Assembly (NCBI GenBank): GCA_900772035.1
Contig: CAAGQE010000086.1
Coordinates: forward strand, 1 to 5,402
Source of the DNA: Candidatus Gastranaerophilales bacterium
Lineage (GTDB): Bacteria; Cyanobacteriota; Vampirovibrionia; Gastranaerophilales; Gastranaerophilaceae
Length of the DNA stretch: 5,402 nt
Reading direction: 5' to 3'
Part shown: positions 1 through 5,402 of the stretch, one piece after another
Numbering within the stretch: position 1 is the stretch's first letter
How the letters are laid out: every line of letters starts with the position of its first letter
Translations under genes and position numbers: made by a program
Notes under the pieces: model-generated
Told to the model about the DNA's origin: nothing
Seen by the model: the letters and a program-made list of their open reading frames with translations, nothing else
Database searches by the model: none

Positions 1-949
1 TGACGATTTTATGAGCGTTAATGTTGACGAAACGGCTCTGATTATGCGGGTTATGTGGGCATTGAAGAGAAAACGTGCTTCGGATTTGGCAAACAGAAAT
101 TCCGATATTTTGTCGTTTTTGAATGTTACAGAACAAAATACGGGCTTCTTTCAAAAAACTCATACTCAAAAGGTTTTTGAAAAAGAATATGCAAAAATCT
201 CTGAAAATCACGAAAAATCAATCGTTATGGTGATTTCGGCGGACATTTTGTGTAAATCGAAACTTCCCGTCACGGAACTTGGAAAAATTGTTAAAAACGT
301 CATTCGCTCTAATGATATTGCAGGTTTTGCACCTGATGAAAAAGTTTATTTGATTTTCCCGAACACGGATGAATCGGGGGCGAAAAAACTTTTTGAAAGA
401 ATTTCGGAAAGGCTTGACGGAGTTACTGTTTCGGCAACGGCTGCGGATAATTTCTGTGCGACATTTTCGGAACTTGAAAAGATTTTGAATAAGCAGTTGG
501 CAAGGGCGCTTACGACCTCTGAAAAATTCATTTTTGTTCCGTCGGATTTTGAAACTTCTTCAAAAATAATTTCCTCTCAAAAGGACAAACTTCTTACAAA
601 AGCTTCGATTTTAAAACGTTTGGAAAAGGTCGTGACACCGACGTTTTTCAAAATGCAGGCGATTTATGAGCCTAAATTTTTCGATACAAAAATTTCACAG
701 ATAAATAGCGAAAAAGAGATGTCGTTTATTGTTTCGGGTGCATTTTTGTCTTTAAAAATAAGTATAAAATTCGAGGATTTTCCGTCGATTATGGTGTTGA
801 TAAAGAACGTTTTGCGCGGCTCTTCAAGCACTGAAAAACATTATTTTGATATTGACGAGTTGACGACCGAGCGTTTAGAGAATATTATGCAAACAGAACT
901 TGACGTGTACAGAACAAATTTATACGAAGACGAAGAAGAAATTTTATGA
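1..949 (+). CDS. Response-regulator-like protein with degenerate GGDEF domain, 5' end cut by the window
   Basis: The first methionine in frame is at 11, but the frame is open to the window edge, and the codons from 2 read DDFMSVNVDETALIMRVMWALKRK. This aligns with the last strand and helix of a receiver domain (typically DDYITKPF.PEELLARVRALLRR), so the gene very probably starts outside the window. The invariant receiver Lys-Pro pair is Val-Asn here. Numbered from the ATG at 11, residues about 42-176 follow a GGDEF domain: NTGFF replaces LTGLY, SADI stands where DID sits, APDEK (107-111) replaces GGDEF, and VTVSA (138-142) matches the VSIG strand. Loss of both signature glycines argues against diguanylate cyclase activity; a binding or scaffold role is inferred. 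Residues about 177-312 are an alpha/beta region I do not recognise, ending in an acidic tail. The stop overlaps the next start (ATGA), implying translational coupling. The GGDEF relation is fairly certain, the function is not. Confidence 0.82.
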   Translation, partial: DDFMSVNVDETALIMRVMWALKRKRASDLANRNSDILSFLNVTEQNTGFFQKTHTQKVFEKEYAKISENHEKSIVMVISADILCKSKLPVTELGKIVKNVIRSNDIAGFAPDEKVYLIFPNTDESGAKKLFERISERLDGVTVSATAADNFCATFSELEKILNKQLARALTTSEKFIFVPSDFETSSKIISSQKDKLLTKASILKRLEKVVTPTFFKMQAIYEPKFFDTKISQINSEKEMSFIVSGAFLSLKISIKFEDFPSIMVLIKNVLRGSSSTEKHYFDIDELTTERLENIMQTELDVYRTNLYEDEEEIL

Positions 950-1722
950 AAATTTTAATTACATCATCAGTTGAAAAATCAATCAAAGAATCGGCAAAGT
1001 TGGCGGAAGAATTGGGCGTCGGCTTAGAGATAAGCAGATTGCCGAATGCTAAGGCTGTTGATGAGGATTTTGCCTCGATAATTTCGTCTTTAAAAGAGCA
1101 AACGGCGGGCTTTTCGGGGGATATTACTTTGCACGCAATGTTTTCTGACTTGAATCCCGGAAGCAAGGATGCCGCACTCCGCGAGGTTGCAAAGAGAAGA
1201 TATATGCAATCTTTCGAGGCTGCAATGGCGGTGGGTGCAAAGACGGTCGTTTTTCACTCGGGACACAAGGGAATGAAGCACAGAGTTTCTATTGAAAACA
1301 ATCAAAAATCTTCGGTGATTTTTTGGTCGGAATTTATCAAAAACTTTGAGGACAACGGAGTAACTGCCGTGTTGGAGAACGTTTTGGACTTTGACCCTTA
1401 TAATATTTTGACAATCGTTGATGCGGTAAATTCTCCGAATTTGAAGATTTGTCTCGATACGGGACACGCAAATTTGTGTTCTGATATGCCTGTTACGGAA
1501 TGGATTAAAGTATACGGAAAACGCTTGCACCACATGCATTTGCACAATAATTTCAAAACAAATGACGACCACGCTGGTTTAAAATACGGAACGGTGAATT
1601 TTTTAGGCGTCGTGGATGCGCTTAAAACCGAAGGTGTTTCGCCGTCAGTTGTATTTGAAATATTCGATAAGGCGCAAATGATTGAAAGTATTGAAACTTT
1701 TAATAAGATTCTTCCCGCTTGA
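946..1722 (+). CDS. Sugar phosphate isomerase/epimerase-like TIM-barrel protein (AP endonuclease 2 superfamily)
   Basis: This 258-residue protein has the size and pattern of a xylose isomerase-like TIM barrel. Candidate metal and active-site residues lie at the ends of successive strands: E28 (LEIS), H63 (TLHAMF), H104 and H107 (VVFHSGHKG), E144 (VLENVLD), D171 and H174 (CLDTGHAN), H198 and H200 (HHMHLHNN), D208 and H209 (NDDHAG) and E238 (VFEIFD). Members of this superfamily isomerise or epimerise sugars and related polyols, or cut DNA at abasic sites with zinc; the substrate cannot be read from sequence. At 258 residues with no extra nuclease motifs that I can see, the isomerase/epimerase branch seems likelier than endonuclease IV. 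No signal peptide, so probably cytoplasmic. The ATG at 946 overlaps the upstream stop by four bases, after a purine-rich GAAGAAGA stretch that may act as a weak ribosome site. The 3' end overlaps the convergent exported-protein gene by 23 bases. Confidence 0.88.
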   Translation: MKILITSSVEKSIKESAKLAEELGVGLEISRLPNAKAVDEDFASIISSLKEQTAGFSGDITLHAMFSDLNPGSKDAALREVAKRRYMQSFEAAMAVGAKTVVFHSGHKGMKHRVSIENNQKSSVIFWSEFIKNFEDNGVTAVLENVLDFDPYNILTIVDAVNSPNLKICLDTGHANLCSDMPVTEWIKVYGKRLHHMHLHNNFKTNDDHAGLKYGTVNFLGVVDALKTEGVSPSVVFEIFDKAQMIESIETFNKILPA

Positions 1723-2872
1723 GTTGAAGTTTGAAACCGTTGATTGAAACTTCAAAATCGGTAGCGTCTTCGGACATTAATTCCGTACGTTGATTTTTGT
1801 AGTCGATACTCCACGTACCGAGGAATTTTATGCCCGAATTATTTTTGCCGTAAGCGTATGCAAATGCTACAATTCGGTCTTTGTTGTACAAATCCCATCC
1901 GAGCGGGTAGATATCCCACATATAATCAATCAAATCAAGGTTATGACGGGTTTTCCAGTAATATCTGACGGCCTCGGGCAAGGCGGTGAGTTGGTAGCCT
2001 TTTTTTGTTTCAAAGTCGTAAGTTTGAATTTGAGTTTTCCACGGACCTTGTGTTTGTGCGCCGATTTTTTCTTTTACGGCAATTTTTTGACCGTCTTCAG
2101 ACCAATCTAAAATTACGAAAGTTCTCTTTTCGTTTTCAAAAAGTCTGTCCGTACCTGTCTTTAAAACGGGTTGTCTTTCTGCTTCAATCGTGTGGAAATC
2201 CCTCAGCGCGCTGATTTGAGAAGTTCCTTCGGGAATATTGATTATGAAAAGTTCCGAGGCAACCTGCTGGGTGGTCGGATACGAATATACGACAGAGTAC
2301 GCAACACGTTTGTTGTCGGGCGATAACACCGATTTTGTCGGCAGTTGTCTTTGCTTTGTTAAAAGACGAAGGTCGATATCCGTTCTTCCCGGGGGATTAT
2401 TGTATTTTGTAATTCTGAGAGCGGGATCGGGCAAATCAACAAGTTTGCTGTCGTGTTGGAACGACGGGCGAGGAATTTTCATATCCTCACGTTTTACGTC
2501 CTTGCTCATTTCCAAATATTCCGCAAAAGTTTTTGGTGCCTTATTTTGGCTTTTTATGTGGGAATATTTGAGTTTTTCGACCCGTTTGCTTTCCTTGTAG
2601 GGTGATTTTTTCTTTTTTTCTTTTTTGAAAGTATGTTTTATTTTGCTTTTAAATTTTTCGGTTTTTGTCGGTTCCGGCTCAAGGTAGTTTGCGGGGTCTA
2701 AAATATCGGGTAATTCGTCATCAAAGCCTGCGGGTGCTTCTTTAGGGTCGTCGATGTTGTTGATAACACCCGAATATTCCCCTTTTTTGCACAACAAAAT
2801 GCCGTCAGCGGCTTGTGCTACGTTGCTCAAAAGTATAGCGATAGCGCAAATAGCCGTGATAATTTTTCGCAT
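1700..2872 (-). CDS. Sec-exported protein with charged linker and beta-propeller-like repeats, function unknown
   Basis: A 390-residue protein with a clear signal peptide: MRK, a hydrophobic core at about 4-19, and a likely signal peptidase I cut after AQA (21). There is no lipobox, so a soluble periplasmic or secreted product is expected. Residues about 41-69 are acidic and proline-containing. Residues 70-114 are strongly basic, with 18 lysines in 45 positions, including KKEKKKK. The rest (about 148-390) carries segments like the PD40/TolB-type propeller strand: LSPDNKRVAYS (183-193), LDWSEDGQKIAVKEK (255-269) and, more weakly, GWDLYNKDRIVAFAY (325-339). TolB-like or peptidase-propeller proteins share this pattern, but no catalytic domain is visible and I cannot name the family. 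Its ATG directly follows the TAA of the response regulator, with AAGAAGG at 2883-2889 ten bases upstream as the likely ribosome site. It is therefore probably co-transcribed and translationally coupled with the two-component genes. No terminator is visible after its stop. Confidence 0.85.
   Translation of the reverse strand: MRKIITAICAIAILLSNVAQAADGILLCKKGEYSGVINNIDDPKEAPAGFDDELPDILDPANYLEPEPTKTEKFKSKIKHTFKKEKKKKSPYKESKRVEKLKYSHIKSQNKAPKTFAEYLEMSKDVKREDMKIPRPSFQHDSKLVDLPDPALRITKYNNPPGRTDIDLRLLTKQRQLPTKSVLSPDNKRVAYSVVYSYPTTQQVASELFIINIPEGTSQISALRDFHTIEAERQPVLKTGTDRLFENEKRTFVILDWSEDGQKIAVKEKIGAQTQGPWKTQIQTYDFETKKGYQLTALPEAVRYYWKTRHNLDLIDYMWDIYPLGWDLYNKDRIVAFAYAYGKNNSGIKFLGTWSIDYKNQRTELMSEDATDFEVSINGFKLQLKREESY
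1724..1755. repeat. Nine-base inverted repeat just after the TIM-barrel stop
   Basis: TTGAAGTTT (1724-1732) and AAACTTCAA (1747-1755) are perfect complements around a 14-base loop. The element begins one base after the stop of the plus-strand TIM-barrel gene and lies wholly inside the last codons of the convergent exported-protein gene. It could stabilise or help end the plus-strand transcript, but the stem has only two G-C pairs and no T-run follows on either strand, so it does not meet the usual pattern of an intrinsic terminator. Confidence 0.35.
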
Positions 2873-3544
2873 TTATACAAGACCTTCTTTGTATGCCAAA
2901 ACGGTTGCTTTGTGCTTGTCGGCAACGTACAATTTGCCGAGAACGTTGTGAACATGCGCTCTTGCAGTCGAAAGTGACACGATGAGTCTGTCCGCAATTT
3001 CCTGATTGTCCAAACCTTCGGCAATCAAGCATAAAACTTCGTATTCGCGCTTTGTTAAGCCGTATTCTTTGTATTTTGTGGGATTGGGCGCCGAGCCGCT
3101 TTTTTGTTCTTGCGGTTTTTGGCGCTGGATATTTGCAAGAACGAGTTTGGCAATTGCAGGGTCAAGCCAAGCGGTTCCTTCCGAAACGGCCGTGATAGCG
3201 GTTGTTAATTGGTTTTCATTGGCACCTTTCATGATGTAGCCGTCAGCGCCTGCGCCGAGTGCTGCGAAAACATCATCGCCGCAATCTCTTGATGTATAAA
3301 TTAAAATTCTTGATTGAATGCCTTGCTCTTTAATGAGTCTGGTGGCTTCAATTCCGTCCATAACGGGCAAACCGATGTCCATTAAGATTACATCGGGTAA
3401 AAGTTCTTTCGCGAGTTCAACACCTTTTTTGCCGTCGGCGGCTTCTCCGACTACGCTGATATTATCTGCTTTTTCAAGCACCATTTGCAGTCCGAGTCTT
3501 GTCATTGTGTGGTCTTCGACCAAAAGAACTTTTATTGTATTCAT
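2873..3544 (-). CDS. NarL/FixJ-type response regulator (REC plus LuxR-type HTH)
   Basis: This 223-residue regulator is full length for the NarL family. The receiver (about 4-120) keeps every key residue: acidic pocket E10 and D11, phosphoacceptor D56 in LMDIGLP, T84, and K106 in IMKGA. A linker at about 121-160 begins AWLDPAIAKLVL, a phrase I associate with cyanobacterial NarL-type regulators, and becomes polar (QKPQEQKSG). The C-terminal LuxR-type helix-turn-helix spans about 162-216 (GLTKREYEVLCLIAEGLDNQEIADRL, then the recognition helix region STARAHVHNVLGKL). It should be phosphorylated by the kinase encoded two bases upstream and then bind DNA as a dimer. AAGGT at 3551-3555, inside the end of the kinase gene, lies six bases before the ATG and supports this start. 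The partner kinase is inferred from adjacency. Target genes are unknown, though the exported-protein gene in the same operon and the inverted repeat upstream of the operon are obvious candidates. Confidence 0.95.
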   Translation of the reverse strand: MNTIKVLLVEDHTMTRLGLQMVLEKADNISVVGEAADGKKGVELAKELLPDVILMDIGLPVMDGIEATRLIKEQGIQSRILIYTSRDCGDDVFAALGAGADGYIMKGANENQLTTAITAVSEGTAWLDPAIAKLVLANIQRQKPQEQKSGSAPNPTKYKEYGLTKREYEVLCLIAEGLDNQEIADRLIVSLSTARAHVHNVLGKLYVADKHKATVLAYKEGLV

Positions 3545-3546
3545 AG

Positions 3547-5091
3547 TTATACCTTATTTTTTATTTCGGCAGAATTTAGCAGGAGGAAGAAAAATTCGCT
3601 GCCTTTATTTTGGACACTTTCGAGCCATATTTTTCCGCCGTGGGCTTCGATAATTTGTTTTGAGAGGTACAAACCTAACCCTGTGCTGACAGAGCGACGG
3701 TTTTGTGTGCCTTGTGAAAATCTTCTGAACATCTTGTTGATGTCTGCGCGGGCAATTCCGATGCCGTTGTCTTTTACGGAGAACATAAAATCTTTTCCGT
3801 TTAGTGAGGTTTTTACGGAGATTTTTCCGTTTTCTGCGGTATAATTTACGGCATTTCCAATCAAATTCATCATAACTCTGCGAATTTCATTTCTGTCCGC
3901 CAAAATTTCAACATTTTCTGTTGCTTCAAGTTCTCTTATGAGTTCGATTTCTTTTGATTTTGCAAGCGGTTCGACTTCGTTGCAGCATTGTTCGATTAAC
4001 TCGTTCGGTGAGAACATTGATTTTGTCAAAGGAATTGTTCCTGATTCGTATTTGTAAACTTCCAAAAGTGCGTTTACAAGTCCGAGCATATCTTTGTTGC
4101 TTTGGCTCATTGTTGTGAGCAAAAGGTTTTGTTTTTCCGTAAGTTCACCAAGAGAACCGTCCGTGAAGAACTTCAACGTTTGGATTGCTGCGAGCAACGG
4201 AGTTCTCAAATCGTGAGTCAACGTTGCGATAAAATCTTCTCTTAATCTTTGGGCTTCTTTTTGAGCCGAAACATCTCTGATTACGCAGACGTAATAGTGT
4301 CCTTGCGGGATTTCCGCGTAACTGATGTCTGTTGAAATATCGTTTCCGTTTACGGCATTTTTGATGATAACGTCATTTATCATTCCCGATTCGTTAAATT
4401 TGTCAATCAAATCTTCAAACGAATCGCCGTTTTCAAACATAAACAATTCGTTTAAAGACATTGCTTTCATCATTTGTTCGGAAAGTCCGCACATCGTTTC
4501 TGCCGCGTTGTTTACGGATTCAATCTTTTTATCTTTTGAGATAAGAACAATGCCGTCTGCGCAGTTTGAAATTACCGCATTTAACTTTGCATTTGCCTCT
4601 GAAAGTTCCGCAGTTCTTGCTTTTACCATATCTTCCAAGTGCAACGAGTATCTTTCGAGTTCTTCGTTTGCTCTGTTCAATTCTTTGATTTTTTCTTTCA
4701 AAGACTCAATCAAATTGCTTCTTTCAATACCGTTTCTGATGTTGATAATCAAATCATCGTTATCCCAAGGCTTTTCGATATATTTGTACAAACCGACTTC
4801 GTTAATTGCGCGAACTGCGTTTTCCTTGTCGGCATAGCCCGTAAGAAGTATCATACAGGTATCGGGGTACATTTCTTTTGCAATTTTGAGAAATTCAAGA
4901 CCGTTCATCTCCGGCATAACAAAGTCGGAAATGATTACATCGGGTTGATTGTCTTTCAAAAACTCAACCGCTTCGGTCGGAACGTTGAAGAAATGCGCGT
5001 CCGTAAAACCTTCAAGACTTAATAACGTTTTTAATGTTGATGTGACTATTTTTTCATCATCTAAAATAAGAATTTTCTTAGATTTGTACAT
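3547..5091 (-). CDS. Soluble sensor histidine kinase, REC-coiled coil-PAS-HisKA-HATPase
   Basis: Numbered from the ATG at 5091 (514 residues). An N-terminal receiver (about 4-120) has D11, D12, phosphoacceptor D56 in IISDFVMP, T84, and K107 in EKPW, so it looks functional. A heptad-like, charged helix at about 123-168 leads into a PAS domain (about 170-275). HisKA follows with the phosphorylated H293 in LTHDLRTPL, then a HATPase domain with the N box (N413), DNGIGIA (D441) and TGLGL (G471, G473). There is no membrane segment or signal peptide, so the kinase is cytoplasmic. Having the receiver in front suggests that its input is phosphate from another kinase, modulated by whatever the PAS domain senses. 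Its phosphate probably passes to the regulator encoded two bases downstream. The frame also allows a TTG start at 5103. I prefer the ATG because GGGT lies seven bases upstream of it and nothing Shine-Dalgarno-like precedes the TTG, but both signals are weak. Confidence 0.93.
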   Translation of the reverse strand: MYKSKKILILDDEKIVTSTLKTLLSLEGFTDAHFFNVPTEAVEFLKDNQPDVIISDFVMPEMNGLEFLKIAKEMYPDTCMILLTGYADKENAVRAINEVGLYKYIEKPWDNDDLIINIRNGIERSNLIESLKEKIKELNRANEELERYSLHLEDMVKARTAELSEANAKLNAVISNCADGIVLISKDKKIESVNNAAETMCGLSEQMMKAMSLNELFMFENGDSFEDLIDKFNESGMINDVIIKNAVNGNDISTDISYAEIPQGHYYVCVIRDVSAQKEAQRLREDFIATLTHDLRTPLLAAIQTLKFFTDGSLGELTEKQNLLLTTMSQSNKDMLGLVNALLEVYKYESGTIPLTKSMFSPNELIEQCCNEVEPLAKSKEIELIRELEATENVEILADRNEIRRVMMNLIGNAVNYTAENGKISVKTSLNGKDFMFSVKDNGIGIARADINKMFRRFSQGTQNRRSVSTGLGLYLSKQIIEAHGGKIWLESVQNKGSEFFFLLLNSAEIKNKV

Positions 5092-5145
5092 TTGTTTACC
5101 CAAAAAGACTGAAAAATGTCAGAAATACTGACCTTACACTTAATA

Positions 5146-5174
5146 ATGATAATGTATTTGTTGAATAATTACAA
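5146..5174 (-). promoter_or_regulatory. Candidate sigma-70-type promoter for the kinase-regulator-exported protein operon
   Basis: On the minus strand TTGTAA (5169-5174, 4 of 6 to TTGACA) is followed after 17 bases by TATCAT (5146-5151, 5 of 6 to TATAAT). Transcription would begin near 5139, leaving a leader of roughly 48 bases before the ATG at 5091. A second option overlaps it: TTAACA (5188-5193), 17 bases, AATTAT (5165-5170, 4 of 6). The region is very AT-rich, so chance matches are easy; the case rests on spacing and on position just upstream of the first gene. Confidence 0.4.
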
Positions 5175-5203
5175 ATATATTAACGATTGTTAATACTTGT
5201 AAT
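5168..5203. promoter_or_regulatory. Nested inverted repeat, candidate operator upstream of the kinase operon
   Basis: Inner perfect arms TATTAAC (5178-5184) and GTTAATA (5189-5195) flank GATT. Outer perfect arms ATTACAA (5168-5174) and TTGTAAT (5197-5203) enclose them, with gaps of 3 and 1 bases. Fourteen of the 16 bases on each side are thus paired on average, counting the unequal gaps. The element covers the -35 region of both candidate promoters, a usual place for a repressor or activator site. Binding by the NarL-type regulator (autoregulation) is a guess from location and from the seven-base arms. As RNA it could also fold, but no U-run follows on the minus strand, so a terminator for the upstream membrane gene is less likely. 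Confidence 0.5.
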
Positions 5204-5276
5204 GCTTTATTTTTGCGGAAATTCAGCCTTTTCGTTACTGAGGCATGGCTTTTGGCATGTTGTGAAAATTTGGCAA

Positions 5277-5402
5277 TTATTCTTCGGGTGGAATTTTGGG
5301 ATAGATATGCGGGTATAAAAATTTTGACCAGCAAACAATTGTCGAAATCACAATGTAGTTTGCTGTAAAAAAGAAGATAAAACATCCTGCCGTGTCGATA
5401 AA
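5277..5402 (-). CDS. C-terminal fragment of a membrane protein, 5' end outside the window
   Basis: Reading the minus strand from the window edge, codons 5402 to 5280 give 41 residues ending at the TAA at 5277-5279. The segment starts FIDTAGCFIFFFTANYIVIS, continues hydrophobic to about FLY, and closes with the tail PHIYPKIPPEE. One membrane helix of 20 or more residues followed by a short charged, proline-rich tail is what the end of a polytopic or anchored membrane protein looks like. The frame has no methionine here, so any start lies beyond the window. It runs in the same direction as the kinase operon and ends 185 bases before it. I do not recognise the family. The composition (Trp, Tyr, Pro, aromatic-rich helix) makes a real coding end more likely than chance, but 41 residues is too short to be sure. 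Confidence 0.55.
   Translation of the reverse strand, partial: FIDTAGCFIFFFTANYIVISTIVCWSKFLYPHIYPKIPPEE

Noticed and set aside
1..14. A possible upstream gene ending in TGA at 12-14, overlapping an ATG at 11 in the ATGA style seen at 946
   Set aside because: The frame of the plus-strand gene is open to the window edge, and its upstream codons (DDF) complete a receiver-domain pattern, so the ATG at 11 is probably an internal methionine.
332..345. Calling the first gene an active diguanylate cyclase
   Set aside because: The signature position reads APDEK; both glycines needed for GTP binding are missing.
1090..1572. 160-residue minus-strand frame inside the TIM-barrel gene
   Set aside because: Shadow of a well-supported gene on the opposite strand; Arg/Val/His-rich composition with no domain pattern.
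1724..1755. Calling the 9-base inverted repeat an intrinsic terminator
   Set aside because: Only two G-C pairs, a 14-base loop and no following T-run on either strand; kept only as a repeat.
4325..4837. 170-residue plus-strand frame opposite the sensor kinase
   Set aside because: Ser/Phe/Ile-rich antisense shadow of the PAS and receiver-linker region; no independent support.
5223..5264. Possible terminator for the edge membrane gene (AGCC...GGCT pairing, and a direct repeat of GGCATG)
   Set aside because: Stems of only four bases and no T-run on the minus strand; the direct repeat is six bases and may be chance.
5140..5385. 81-residue minus-strand reading frame
   Set aside because: It overlaps the edge membrane-protein frame and the promoter/dyad region, has low-complexity AT-driven composition, no ribosome site and no recognisable domain.

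Overview
The window looks like a piece of an AT-rich bacterial chromosome. The two-component proteins resemble the cyanobacterial style: a NarL-type regulator with the phrase AWLDPAIAKLVL between its domains, and a kinase whose phosphorylation site reads FIATLTHDLRTPLLAAIQTL. Together with the low-GC codon use, this suggests a non-photosynthetic relative of Cyanobacteria (Vampirovibrionia/Melainabacteria, for example Gastranaerophilales). That placement is inference from remembered family style; no search was run.

Left part, plus strand (1-1722). The window opens inside a gene whose upstream codons still show the end of a receiver domain, followed by a complete but degenerate GGDEF domain and a C-terminal region I do not recognise. 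It overlaps by four bases (ATGA) with a TIM-barrel protein of the sugar phosphate isomerase/epimerase (AP endonuclease 2-like) superfamily that keeps its likely metal ligands.

Middle and right, minus strand (5091 down to 1700). Three tightly packed genes form one probable operon, read right to left: a soluble sensor kinase with an N-terminal receiver (REC-coiled coil-PAS-HisKA-HATPase), 2 bases, a NarL/LuxR-type response regulator, 0 bases (TAA directly followed by ATG), and a Sec-exported protein with a charged linker and beta-propeller-like repeats. The last gene converges on the TIM-barrel gene and overlaps it by 23 bases. The simplest reading is a signalling relay (unknown kinase -> receiver of the sensor kinase -> histidine -> NarL-type regulator) that is co-translated with an exported protein, which may be its target, sensor partner or effector.

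Right edge (5092-5402). The 185-base gap upstream of the kinase holds candidate promoter elements and a striking nested inverted repeat of 36 bases. From 5402 down to 5277 runs the C-terminal end of another minus-strand gene, a membrane protein with no start codon inside the window. No RNA genes, CRISPR arrays, insertion sequences or tRNAs were seen.
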